A program made the position numbers and the translations under genes. A model generated the notes under the pieces. That model was not told the DNA's origin. It saw only the letters and a list, made by a program, of their open reading frames with translations, and did no database searches. From Chloroflexota bacterium (GTDB lineage Bacteria > Chloroflexota > Anaerolineae > CG2-30-64-16), in NCBI GenBank assembly GCA_026389845.1, contig JAPLHB010000222.1, positions 62,001-126,000 of the forward strand: DNA of 64,000 nucleotides, in the 5' to 3' direction. The stretch's first letter is position 1, and every line of letters starts with the position of its first letter. Of this stretch, positions 43,952 through 51,427 are shown in pieces.

Positions 43952-46825
43952 ATGGCATTAGATAAGGCTTTGCGCGCCCGCCTTCCCCTGGCCTTGATCC
44001 TGCTCGCCGGCGCGGCCCTGCGCCTCTTCCGCCTCGGCGCCGACAGCCTATGGTACGATGAGACGGTCAGCACGTACCTGGCGGGCAGCCCGCTGCCCGA
44101 GTTGATCCGCCACACGGCCGGCGACATCCACCCGCCGGGCTACTACGTCCTGCTGCGCGGCTGGCTGATCCTGGCCGGCTACCCTACCGGCCACGCCGAC
44201 CCATCCGGCATCGGTCTGGAGTTTACGGCCGGCTTCTTCTCCCTCTTCTTCGGCGTCTTGCTGATTGCGTTGGTCTACGCGCTGGCGCAGCGCGTGGCCG
44301 ACCGGCGGATCGCGCTCATCGCCGCTGCCCTGGTCGCGCTCAGCCCGTACAACGTCTGGTACAGCCAGGAAGTACGGATGTATACGCTGGGCGCAGGGCT
44401 GGGGGTGGTGGCGCTGTATGCGCTGTTGCGGGCGACGCGCGCCGGGCAAAACGAAAAACGAAAAACGAAAGTCGCAAATCGGCAAATCGCAAATCCGCAA
44501 TCCGCAATCCACAATCCACAATTCAAATGGTGGCTCGTCTACGCCCTCGCCGCCGCGGCCGGCATGTACACACTGTACTATTTCGCCTTTCTGCTGGTAC
44601 CGTTGAATTTGTGGATGCTGGTGGTGCTGGCGCGACGGAGGACGGATGACGGACGACCGACGACGAACGACGAAGGACGAACGACGAAGGACGAACGACG
44701 CAATACGCAATGCGCAATACGCAATACGAACCACGCATCACGCATCACGTTTCACGTTCTTCCCCTTCTGCTCGCCAACCTCGCCGCCGCGCTCCTCTAT
44801 GCCCCCTGGATTCCCGTCGCCTACCGCCAGGCCATTGACCCACCGGTCCCGCCCTGGCGCACCGCGCCGGACGTCCTCGCCGCCCTGGCTGAAAGCTGGA
44901 CCACGCTCAGCCTGGGGCAGTCCGCGCCGGTCTGGCTGTGGCCTGTATTGTTCCTCACGCTGGTGTTGTATGGACTGGGCGTTGTAGCACTCGCAAACCG
45001 CAATACGCAATACGCAATACGCAATACGCAATACGTTTCGCGCTTCACGCATCACGTATCACGCATCACGTCCCTCCCGCTCGCCACCTTCGGCCCGCTC
45101 GCCCTCATCCTCCTGGTTTCGGCCGTCACGCCACTCTATCACGTCCGCTACCTGTTCACCTACAGCCCGGCGTTTTACGTCGTGTTGGCCGCGGGATTCG
45201 CATGGCCGTGGCGCAAGAGGATAACGTTGTATGATCCCCTCCCGACAAGCAGAAACCGGCTGAAGCCTCTAGTCCGGAGCCGCGGGACATTTTTCAGGGC
45301 AGATGTCCATGCCGCGCGCAGCGCCACGGCGCATGAAAACGGGCCGCGGATCAACACGGATGGACGCGGATCTTTCCCTTTATCCGTGTTTATCCGCGTT
45401 CATCCGCGGCCTATCCTCAGGGCAGTGGCGGTGGGCGCCGCGGTGATCTGGCTGGCCGCGAGCGCACTGACGTTGCGCGCGTTCTGGTTCGACCCGCTTT
45501 ACCGCGGCGACGACCACCGCGCGGCCGTCCGCTTCCTGCAGGAACGCTGGCGACCGGGGGACGTGGTGCTGGTCAATGCCGGGTGGCCTTACACCGCGCT
45601 GACCACCTATTGGAACGGCCCGATCACGTTCCGCGGCCGGCTGACCGATGCGCTGCCGGCCCCGCGTGCGGACGCCGGCCTCGTGGTGGTCACGACCGGC
45701 CACGTGGACGGCGACGCGGGGCTGGGCTGGGCCGATCCGCGCTCCGACTTCTTCGCCCTGCCCGCGGACGTGGCCGAGCGCCAGATCGCGGGCCTGTTCG
45801 AGCGGTTTCCGCGCGTCTGGCAGTATCGCATCTATGACACGGTGAACGATCCCGCGGGCAAGCTGCGGGGCTGGCTGGCCGAGGACGGGCAACTTGTGGA
45901 AGATCGGGTGTTCGCCGGAGAGGCGAACATGCGCGTGCAGGCTCTCGTGCCGCGCCGCGGCGTGGCCTGGCCGCCCGATCTGCCGACCTACCGCTACGCA
46001 GCGGGCGTGAGCGTCCAGTTCGACCCCGCGGCGGTCGCGGTCGAGTCCGGCGGCACGCTCTACGGCAGCCTGACCTGGCGCGCCGACGCGGCGGCCGCGA
46101 CGCCGTTCGCCTCCTCGCTGCGCCTCATCGGCGGAGACGGCGACACCTGGGCGCAGCCGCCGGACGAACGACCGCTGGGGTCGCAGTTCGGGCCGGGCGA
46201 GTGGCCGGTCGGTGTGCCGCAACACCAGCCGTTTGCCGTGCGCATCCCCGCAGGCACGCCGCCGGGCGAATACACGCTGGCCCTGCTGGTCTACGATCCA
46301 GCCACGGGGGCGCCGTGGCCGCCGCAGGATTACCGTGAACGACTGGTCGCCGTGCGAGATGGGCTGAACTTAAGTCGAGTCACGGTCGTTCGTTCTCACG
46401 CGGATGCACGCGCGCCGCTCGCGCGTTTCGGGTCGTTGGCGCTGGTCAGCGCGACCTCTCCCGCCACCACGGTCGCGCCGGGCGGAAAAGTGCCGGTGGA
46501 ACTGCTGTGGCAGGCCGCGTCCGCGCCGGGCGAACCGCTGGTCGTCGTCGTGCAACTGCTGGGGTCAGGTGACCGGCTCGCCGCCAACCTGGAGGAGCAG
46601 CCGATGCACGGCCACTACCCCACCGAGCGCTGGGCCGCCGGCGAACTGGTGGCCGACCGTCACACGGTGGGCCTGCCGCCCGACATCCCGCCGGGCGAGT
46701 ACCGGCTCATCGTGGGCGTCTATCGCGCGGCCGATCGCACCCGGCTGAAGACGCAGGCGGGGCCGTTCACAGAGCGCGATTATTGGGTGGTTAAACGGGT
46801 AATGGTCAGATCCGGTGGAGGCTGA
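43952..46825 (+). CDS. GT39/ArnT-like membrane glycosyltransferase with four repeat insertions
   Basis: A 957-residue protein. The N-terminus has the lipid-linked sugar transferase pattern LRLFRLGADSLWYDE and DIHPPGYYVLLRG (catalytic acidic residues), then about ten membrane helices to about 510, and a soluble region with two beta domains (about 665-950, PPGEYTLALLVYDP, PPGEYRLIVGVYRAAD). Four in-frame repeat segments sit in loops between helices: about 165-192 (ANRQIANPQSAIHNPQ), 228-269, 348-374 and 432-490. A leaderless start is predicted. Its likely role is transfer of a sugar from polyprenyl phosphate to an outside acceptor. A fragment matching its C-terminus lies at 50265-50420. Confidence 0.8.
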   Translation: MALDKALRARLPLALILLAGAALRLFRLGADSLWYDETVSTYLAGSPLPELIRHTAGDIHPPGYYVLLRGWLILAGYPTGHADPSGIGLEFTAGFFSLFFGVLLIALVYALAQRVADRRIALIAAALVALSPYNVWYSQEVRMYTLGAGLGVVALYALLRATRAGQNEKRKTKVANRQIANPQSAIHNPQFKWWLVYALAAAAGMYTLYYFAFLLVPLNLWMLVVLARRRTDDGRPTTNDEGRTTKDERRNTQCAIRNTNHASRITFHVLPLLLANLAAALLYAPWIPVAYRQAIDPPVPPWRTAPDVLAALAESWTTLSLGQSAPVWLWPVLFLTLVLYGLGVVALANRNTQYAIRNTQYVSRFTHHVSRITSLPLATFGPLALILLVSAVTPLYHVRYLFTYSPAFYVVLAAGFAWPWRKRITLYDPLPTSRNRLKPLVRSRGTFFRADVHAARSATAHENGPRINTDGRGSFPLSVFIRVHPRPILRAVAVGAAVIWLAASALTLRAFWFDPLYRGDDHRAAVRFLQERWRPGDVVLVNAGWPYTALTTYWNGPITFRGRLTDALPAPRADAGLVVVTTGHVDGDAGLGWADPRSDFFALPADVAERQIAGLFERFPRVWQYRIYDTVNDPAGKLRGWLAEDGQLVEDRVFAGEANMRVQALVPRRGVAWPPDLPTYRYAAGVSVQFDPAAVAVESGGTLYGSLTWRADAAAATPFASSLRLIGGDGDTWAQPPDERPLGSQFGPGEWPVGVPQHQPFAVRIPAGTPPGEYTLALLVYDPATGAPWPPQDYRERLVAVRDGLNLSRVTVVRSHADARAPLARFGSLALVSATSPATTVAPGGKVPVELLWQAASAPGEPLVVVVQLLGSGDRLAANLEEQPMHGHYPTERWAAGELVADRHTVGLPPDIPPGEYRLIVGVYRAADRTRLKTQAGPFTERDYWVVKRVMVRSGGG
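44446..44525 (+). repeat. In-frame word repeat 1 in the glycosyltransferase gene
   Basis: Tandem words ACGAAAA, AAATCGC, AATCCGCA and AATCCACA; translated as KRKTKVANRQIANPQSAIHN. A loop between two membrane helices. Confidence 0.85.
44634..44758 (+). repeat. In-frame word repeat 2
   Basis: Words GGACGAACGACGAA, then GCAATACGCAATGC, then CACGCATCACG; translated as RTDDGRPTTNDEGRTTKDER and further. Confidence 0.85.
44994..45073 (+). repeat. In-frame word repeat 3
   Basis: GCAATACGCAATACGCAATA-type tandem units, then CACGCATCACGTATCACG; translated as RNTQYAIRNTQYVSRFTHHV. Confidence 0.85.
45246..45420 (+). repeat. In-frame composite repeat 4
   Basis: It starts with the ACCGGCTGAAGCCTC element and continues with an inverted pair GGCCGCGGATCAACACGGAT / TCCGCGTTCATCCGCGGCC. 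Translated as part of a ~58-residue loop. Confidence 0.75.
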
Positions 46826-46880
46826 AGGCCGCTTGGCGACAACTGGGAAGTCCCCGTGCAGTTTCCCCACTTTTCTGCGA

Positions 46881-46909
46881 TTGACAGAGCAACCGTCACG
46901 GCGTATAAT
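46881..46909 (+). promoter_or_regulatory. Perfect consensus sigma-70 promoter
   Basis: TTGACA (46881-46886), 17 bases, TATAAT (46904-46909). The base where transcription should start is 46916, the A of an ATC that opens a 28-codon frame; the first ATG of the next gene is at 46950. Confidence 0.8.
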
Positions 46910-46949
46910 CTGTCTATCAAAGCCGAGCGCCGCCTTGAACTACTGGATT

Positions 46950-47372
46950 ATGAAATGCTCCGCAAGAACGAAGAACGGTTCAGGGAAGCCGAAACAGAAT
47001 GATCGTGACGATTATGAACTGCGGGACGAATACGACCTGTCTCAGATGACTGTCACCCCTAAGGGGCGTTACGCGCCTGAACACCGCGTTGGAGCTTCCC
47101 ACGTGCCACACCAGATCATCCGTAGGATTCGCACAGCGCACTGCAAGAAAGGGCCAAGCCGATGCCCGAAGTGCAGGGAATTCAGTGACGGCACGATATG
47201 TTTGCTGGAGCTGTGGCCGCCTGATGATGGGATGGCCCAACGCCGCCTGATCCCCGTGAACGAGGACGGGCAGCGCACGTGGTACGCATACGAAGTGGCA
47301 AGGAAGTTCGACACCGTGGCAGAGGCTAGAGCCTTTGCAGAGCAGAACGCCGTAGACGATGTGGAACTATAG
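46950..47372 (+). CDS. Chimeric antitoxin-like protein
   Basis: A 140-residue protein. Residues 18-50 ([27 protein letters not shown]) resemble the N-terminal part of small antitoxins found with BrnT/HigB-type toxins. The expected DNA-binding C-terminus is missing; instead residues 55-140 hold four Cys ([17 protein letters not shown]) and a tail [20 protein letters not shown] that recurs at 47818-47946. ATG 46950 has no clear ribosome site; a GTG at 47104 may start a separate small protein. The stop lies 11 bases before the next gene. A fusion by recombination is likely. Confidence 0.5.
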   Translation: MKCSARTKNGSGKPKQNDRDDYELRDEYDLSQMTVTPKGRYAPEHRVGASHVPHQIIRRIRTAHCKKGPSRCPKCREFSDGTICLLELWPPDDGMAQRRLIPVNEDGQRTWYAYEVARKFDTVAEARAFAEQNAVDDVEL

Positions 47373-47383
47373 GAGGTGCCACA

Positions 47384-47770
47384 ATGACCTTGAAAGTATC
47401 GGCTGATAGAGAGAGAATCGCTGTGTTTTGCCGGCAACGACACATCCAGCGTCTGGCGCTCTTCGGCTCGGTGCTGCGACCCGATTTCGGGCCGGCCAGC
47501 GACATAGACGTGCTCGTAGAGTTCGAGCCCGATCATGCGCCGGGTCTGTTCAGTATCGCGGCCATGGAACGGGAACTGTCGGCGCTGTTCGGGGGGCGAA
47601 ACGTTGACCTGCGCACCCCGGAAGATTTGAGCCGTTATTTCCGTCAACGCGTCCTTGAAGAGGCTGAGGTTCAGTATGACATCAATCGAGAGATTCTTTG
47701 GCAGACAGTGCGGCGTGACCTGCCTCCTCTAGTCGCTACGTTGGAGCACGTCTTGGGCGGAGAAGGGTGA
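47384..47770 (+). CDS. MNT-domain antitoxin fused to the tail of a HEPN toxin
   Basis: A 128-residue protein. ATG 47384 follows AGGAGGT. Residues 1-98 are a minimal nucleotidyltransferase ([20 protein letters not shown], with the GS and D-x-D of the active site) as in MntA-type antitoxins. Residues 97-128 ([20 protein letters not shown]) match the C-terminal end of HepT/DUF86 HEPN toxins. The HEPN middle with its RxxxxH RNase motif is absent. The simplest reading is an internal deletion that joined mntA to the end of hepT in frame, leaving an antitoxin without active toxin. Confidence 0.75.
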   Translation: MTLKVSADRERIAVFCRQRHIQRLALFGSVLRPDFGPASDIDVLVEFEPDHAPGLFSIAAMERELSALFGGRNVDLRTPEDLSRYFRQRVLEEAEVQYDINREILWQTVRRDLPPLVATLEHVLGGEG

Positions 47771-47817
47771 GCATGCTCCACACTTGTCCTGAGCGCAGTC
47801 GAAGGGCCACCTTTGAC

Positions 47818-47946
47818 CGCCTGATCCCCCTGAACAAAGGCGGGCAGCGCACCTGGTACGCGTACGAAGTGGCAAGGAAGTTCGATACCGTGGCAGAGGC
47901 CAGGGCTTTTGCAGAGCAGAACGCTGTAGACGATGTGGAACTATGA
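47818..47946 (+). pseudogene. Duplicated tail of the 46950 protein
   Basis: It encodes [20 protein letters not shown] and onward to DDVEL, about nine-tenths identical at DNA level to 47244-47372. An interspersed repeat (TGTCCTGAGCGCAGTCGAAGG, 47785-47806) cuts it at the 5' side. No start. Confidence 0.75.
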
Positions 47947-48001
47947 AGGGACGCCAGATATGCAAACGGAAGCACGGAGGGTGTTCTTGACAGAACGCCG
48001 C

Positions 48002-48030
48002 TTGTCGGCAGGCAGAGCTTGGGGTATAAT
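48002..48030 (+). promoter_or_regulatory. Leaderless promoter of the BrnT-like gene
   Basis: TTGTCG (48002-48007), 17 bases, TATAAT (48025-48030), with ATG 48037 6 bases later. Duplicated at 49295-49323. Confidence 0.75.
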
Positions 48031-48036
48031 CGGAGT

Positions 48037-48324
48037 ATGAAGATCCGCCAGCTTATCTGGCCCGAAGACAGGGTTGACCACATTGCTGCTCACGGGATCG
48101 CCCCCGGAGAGGTGGAAGACGCCTGCTTCGGGCAAGCTCTGGTGCAACGGGCAAAGTCGGAGGGACACAACCCGGTGTACTATGTCCTCGGACAGACGGC
48201 GGCCGGTCGGTACCTGTTTTGCGTGGTCATCGCATTTCCTGACGGGAACGGCTATCCTGTAACAGCACGATCCATGACGCGCGAAGAGAAGCAGCGGTTC
48301 AACCAATGGAAGAACAAGAGATGA
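48037..48324 (+). CDS. BrnT-like toxin
   Basis: A 95-residue protein of the BrnT/RelE-like ribonuclease fold. It has VDHIAAHGIAPGEVEDACF, then GHNPVYYVLGQTAAGRYLF and the C-terminal VTARSMTREEKQRF, as in BrnT relatives. The start ATG 48037 fits a leaderless transcript. The stop overlaps the start of the antitoxin gene (ATGA), giving toxin-then-antitoxin order as is usual for brnTA. Confidence 0.75.
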   Translation: MKIRQLIWPEDRVDHIAAHGIAPGEVEDACFGQALVQRAKSEGHNPVYYVLGQTAAGRYLFCVVIAFPDGNGYPVTARSMTREEKQRFNQWKNKR

Positions 48325-48575
48325 ACAGACTAAAGATCCCGCAGACCGACTCTATTGAGAGATTAGCCAGGTTTTGGGACACCCATGACCTCACCGATTT
48401 TGGAGACCAACTGGAAGAAGTCACGGAGCCCGTATTCCAGCGCGACGCAGAAACCGTGCTAGTGCCGTTACGTCTGCCGGAGGTCGAAGCGGTCAAGCGG
48501 GTGGCTCGGTCGAAAGGCGTTGAGTATACCGCATTGATTCGAGGATGGGTACTTGAAGGGCTTCACTCCTCCTGA
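48321..48575 (+). CDS. BrnA/CopG-like antitoxin
   Basis: An 84-residue protein starting at ATG 48321 within the ATGA overlap (a second ATG at 48306 is in frame). The N-terminal part (RLKIPQTDSIERLARFWDTH) is a toxin-binding region; the C-terminal VLVPLRLPEVEAVKRVARSK and YTALIRGWVLEGL form a ribbon-helix-helix DNA-binding segment. It should neutralise the BrnT-like toxin and repress the shared promoter. Confidence 0.75.
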   Translation: MNRLKIPQTDSIERLARFWDTHDLTDFGDQLEEVTEPVFQRDAETVLVPLRLPEVEAVKRVARSKGVEYTALIRGWVLEGLHSS

Positions 48576-48578
48576 TAG

Positions 48579-48806
48579 GATGAGAGCATCGAACTCGCAG
48601 GGTACCAGGTCGGTTCGTCGTTCTGGTTCACGCAGGGCAACTTGCCAGCGACCGCGCGGCGGCTGAACTCGCTACTCGGATTTAAAGGGGAATTAGTTGT
48701 GATCGACTGGCAGCTCATCCTGGCCGATGAGCCGACCTCGAGCCCGCAGGCCATGCCCCAGTGCAGCCAGGCCACGTCGCTTCGGCCAAAAAAGGAGTCA
48801 AAATGA
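48579..48806 (+). pseudogene. 5'-truncated gene fragment
   Basis: An open frame without a start encodes ESIELAGYQVGSSFWFTQGN, then NSLLGFKGELVVIDWQLILA. Its TGA overlaps the ATG of the next gene, as real coupled genes do. Family not recognised. Confidence 0.4.
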
Positions 48807-48997
48807 TCACAGTCGGTTATCTCAAAAAACGTCTTGCGGAGATTCCCGATAACGCGCTGGTGTATGCCTATGAAGGTGAAGTGGTCGGCATCATTATCGT
48901 TGGTGGTCTTGACGAGGTTGGAGCTGCTAGAAAAGTCTTTGCCGTAATCCACGCAAACGAGAGCGAAGAAACTCAGGACAATCAAGATGCGGTCTGA
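48803..48997 (+). CDS. Small hypothetical protein (64 aa)
   Basis: ATG 48803 has AAGGAG 5 bases upstream. The product starts MITVGYLKKRLAEIPDNALV and has a mixed beta/alpha pattern (VVGIIIVGGL). No family assigned. It overlaps the frames before and after by 4 and 11 bases, suggesting a small operon of phage- or plasmid-type genes. Confidence 0.55.
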   Translation: MITVGYLKKRLAEIPDNALVYAYEGEVVGIIIVGGLDEVGAARKVFAVIHANESEETQDNQDAV

Positions 48998-49211
48998 CAC
49001 GGCACGCGGCGACCAGCAAGAACCGCACCACATTTGCGCCGAGTGCCTGCCCTCGCGCGCCGAGTGCGAGGAGCCGAAGCTCTCCCGCCCCTCGCCCGAA
49101 GGCATGGCCGTGGATGTCTTCGCGACGGTACGCAACCTGGAGTATCCCATCGAAGTTCTCACCGATCCTGCAGACGAGATGAACAGATACGCTTTTCTGC
49201 TGGTGGAATGA
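48987..49211 (+). pseudogene. C-terminal fragment of a DUF2284-like metal-binding protein
   Basis: 74 codons. ICAECLPSRAECEEPKLSRP, then GMAVDVFATVRNLEYPIEVL and NRYAFLLVE, match the Cys-rich C-terminal part of DUF2284 proteins. The first Cys clusters and N-terminal half are absent, so it is probably a remnant, although an ATG exists. Confidence 0.55.
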
Positions 49212-49294
49212 GGGAAGCCAGGAGCCGGAACAACCGGATGGCGTCGGCGATGTGACCGGGTTGCAAGCGCACGGCGTTTTTGGCAAATCGCCGC

Positions 49295-49342
49295 TTGTCG
49301 GCGGACAGAATTTGGGGTATGATCGGAGTATGAAGATCCGCG
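49295..49342 (+). promoter_or_regulatory. Duplicated BrnT-type promoter and start codon
   Basis: TTGTCG (49295-49300), 17 bases, TATGAT (49318-49323), CGGAGT, then ATGAAGATCCGC. This repeats the brnT-like promoter and first four codons; the similarity reaches about 50 bases upstream and ends after MKIR. Confidence 0.7.
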
Positions 49343-49515
49343 AACAGCAGGCCATCCAAGGTGCGCGTAATGGACACTTGGTCAAGGGTCTTGACCGTGA
49401 GGCGCTGGACTTGCTCCAGTTCTGGCTGGCGTTCCATGTGGCAGGTCTCCTTTCGATGAGTTGGCTCCCATGCGATTATACGGCACTACCTGCCACCCGA
49501 CACAACTGTAGTTGA
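49330..49515 (+). other. Chimeric open frame behind the duplicated promoter
   Basis: MKIREQQAIQGARNGHLVKG and onward to a stop at 49515, 61 codons. Only the first four match BrnT. It could be expressed as a leaderless product, but the rest overlaps an opposite-strand gene fragment. Confidence 0.3.
49343..49437 (-). pseudogene. 5' fragment of an interrupted gene
   Basis: ATG 49437 has a strong AAAGGAGA site 9 bases upstream and encodes MERQPELEQVQRLTVKTLDQ and about ten more codons before the frame enters the duplicated BrnT promoter block. Family unknown; the good ribosome site argues for a formerly real gene cut by a rearrangement. Confidence 0.4.
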
Positions 49516-49535
49516 GACGCAGAAGAGGAGAGGCA

Positions 49536-50189
49536 GTGTTCAAACAAGCTAAGGATTGGGTTTCACACAACTCGGATTTCATCCAAGCAATTACTGCTAT
49601 AATTCAAACTATTATTGCGGTTTTGCTGCTGTGGACACTTATTCAGAGTGCACAGACTCTCTCGATAACAAAGCGTCAGTTAGAGGCATCAATAGAGCCT
49701 GTTCTCGACACGGCGATGTTTGGCTCGAAACTGCAACTTGTGAACACTGGCTCCATTGATATTAGAAACCTTGAAGAGATTGCGGAAATCTCAGGGCATT
49801 TTGATCTAGCGACACAGGAAATCTCAGATTACCAGATAGTTCATAGTCGATTACCAGTGCATGATGCTATCAAAGCCGGCGCAACTTTTGAGATTGATCT
49901 TTCACAACGTCTCGTGGTAAAGCCAGAGGTGAAATCAGCAGAGTCAATTAATGTATATTGCCTTGTTCTAAGGTATAGGCGTGCCGCAGATATGAAGCCA
50001 TTTATTAAACTTATTCCTTTCCAAGTCGGCCAGGATTCCAAAACACAGACTGCTGATATTTTCATGCCTTTGTTCCCTTCGGCAGGATCAGCAGAAGGAG
50101 CGATAATACGTAATGGACCCTGGGAAACTATAAGAGAGGAATTGATAAAACTTTATAGAACAAAAGTATCCACTGAGGACATGGGATAA
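49536..50189 (+). CDS. Single-pass membrane hypothetical protein, AT-rich
   Basis: A 217-residue protein. GTG 49536 is directly behind AGAGGAGAGG. One membrane segment (about 12-35, ITAIIQTIIAVLLLWTLI) is followed by a predicted cytosolic beta-rich domain (LQLVNTGSIDIRNLEE, SINVYCLVLRYRR). Base composition is far more AT-rich than the surroundings. Family not recognised; it may be an acquired defence or accessory gene. Confidence 0.6.
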   Translation: MFKQAKDWVSHNSDFIQAITAIIQTIIAVLLLWTLIQSAQTLSITKRQLEASIEPVLDTAMFGSKLQLVNTGSIDIRNLEEIAEISGHFDLATQEISDYQIVHSRLPVHDAIKAGATFEIDLSQRLVVKPEVKSAESINVYCLVLRYRRAADMKPFIKLIPFQVGQDSKTQTADIFMPLFPSAGSAEGAIIRNGPWETIREELIKLYRTKVSTEDMG

Positions 50190-50264
50190 GGCTAGGATAC
50201 TGCGCCTGCCAAGAAACACCTTGACGCGAGCGGTGGGGAAGGCGGCGGGTTGGGCTGGCCGTGA

Positions 50265-50420
50265 GGTGGTTTGACGGCGCAGGCAACGGTTGAAGGGGTG
50301 TGCGAGTATCGGCTGGTCGTGAAGGTCTATCCCTCCGCGGATCGCGTACAACTGGAGACGCAAATGACGCTGTTTGGGAAGAGGAACTATCGGTTGGTCA
50401 AGAAAGGGGAGGCCAGATGA
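50265..50420 (+). pseudogene. C-terminal fragment of a GT39-type glycosyltransferase
   Basis: It encodes VEGVCEYRLVVKVYPSADRV and ends KRNYRLVKKGEAR, parallel to PGEYRLIVGVYRAADRTRLK and ERDYWVVKRVMV at the end of the 43952-46825 protein. No start; the stop overlaps the ATG of the next gene. Confidence 0.65.
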
Positions 50421-51037
50421 ACTCATCTTCGCGCATCGAGTTGGACGCTCATCCCATTCTCTTAACGTTTGCGGGAACGGTGGCGGCATCCTTTCCGCTC
50501 ATCCTGATGATCGGACGGGAACCGAATACGGCCCTGCCGATTGAGAACATCCTCGGCGCCTATAACTTTCGCTCGAATAAGTCGCGCTGCGGCTTCTGGA
50601 ACACGTCGTATGGCATGGTCGCGCGGGTTATCGGGATACCGACGTGGCGACTCAAACAAAGCTGTATCGCGCGAAATGGCTCGCCCATCGTTTACGCCGA
50701 CGCACTCCCGATCGGCATCCCAAACCGTACCGCCAACAAGCAGGACTTACGCGCAGCCGTCGCGGAGGGGGCGATTCCGCACATCGCCAACGTGTTTTCA
50801 CATCAGACCGTTATCGCGCGGGTCGCCCTTGTCGCGACTTCGGGCTTGTACGATGCGATTTTCGATCCGGCGAAGGGCGCAATCGAGAAAGAATGCCGCG
50901 AAAGGCACATTCCCATCCTACACCTGCCGTTCTTCCATGGGGTGAATGCCAAGAAGATTCAGAACGCACTGGACGAGGCGTCTCGCGCGCGAATTCGCGA
51001 GATTGTCCGCCAATTCGCCCCCGATTTGCTCGATTAG
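50417..51037 (+). CDS. Hypothetical protein, possibly uracil-DNA-glycosylase-like fold
   Basis: A 206-residue protein. ATG 50417 follows AGGGGAGG. The start of the domain (FPLILMIGREPNTALPIEN) and the late HIPILHLPFFHGV recall the UDG superfamily layout (first loop after a beta strand; a late His segment), but the key motifs are not clear. In the middle is CGFWNTSYGMVARVIG. No confident family. The SRP RNA gene converges on it. Confidence 0.55.
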   Translation: MNSSSRIELDAHPILLTFAGTVAASFPLILMIGREPNTALPIENILGAYNFRSNKSRCGFWNTSYGMVARVIGIPTWRLKQSCIARNGSPIVYADALPIGIPNRTANKQDLRAAVAEGAIPHIANVFSHQTVIARVALVATSGLYDAIFDPAKGAIEKECRERHIPILHLPFFHGVNAKKIQNALDEASRARIREIVRQFAPDLLD

Positions 51038-51084
51038 CGCAGGGGAATGCCTGAAGAAAGTCGTCAATGCTCCCCACAACAAAA

Positions 51085-51110
51085 CGGGCAAGCCATCACT
51101 GGCTTGCCCG
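51085..51110 (-). terminator. Rho-independent terminator of the SRP RNA gene
   Basis: On the minus strand an 11-bp stem CGGGCAAGCCA / TGGCTTGCCCG with a 4-base loop is followed by TTTTGTTG. Confidence 0.8.
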
Positions 51111-51124
51111 TCTGCATGATTCCT

Positions 51125-51392
51125 GGCCGTGCACCCCTTGTTGTACCTCGTCACTCGGCTTACCACCACCGGCTTGCTCAGGCCAGGCAGCCCCGTGGCA
51201 CCCGAGGGTGACCGCTTATGGCTGCTACCTTCCGGTCCTGACCAGATTCACAGGCCCCCGCCGCACAGGACCCAGCCATCAACGCCTACCGGTGGGGCAG
51301 TCCCGCTGACCGCCGATTCTCGAAGAGGAATTCCGCCCCGCTGTAGCGGATTGCGGGTACAGGGCACCGCTAGCTCCCCGCCTAGCACGACC
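51125..51392 (-). ncRNA. ffs: Signal recognition particle RNA, bacterial large form
   Basis: About 268 bases. The domain IV core reads GGTCAGGACCGGAAGGTAGC on the minus strand. The Alu domain is present at the 5' side (GTGCTAGGCGGGGAGCTAGC, then CCTGTACCCGCAATCCGCTA). The ends pair: 5' GGUCGUGC with 3' GCACGGCC. The promoter predicts a start exactly at the first paired base (51392). The large form with Alu domain is known from Firmicutes, Actinobacteria and other deep lineages. Confidence 0.92.
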
Positions 51393-51398
51393 GTCCCT

Positions 51399-51427
51399 AT
51401 CGTAACCGAGGGCGGGCTTTTTGTCAA
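51399..51427 (-). promoter_or_regulatory. SRP RNA promoter
   Basis: TTGACA (51422-51427), 17 bases, TACGAT (51399-51404); 6 bases to the RNA 5' end. Confidence 0.75.

Noticed and set aside
48563-49162. A 199-codon minus-strand frame
   Set aside because: Antisense to several small coupled plus-strand genes; no domain and no ribosome site.
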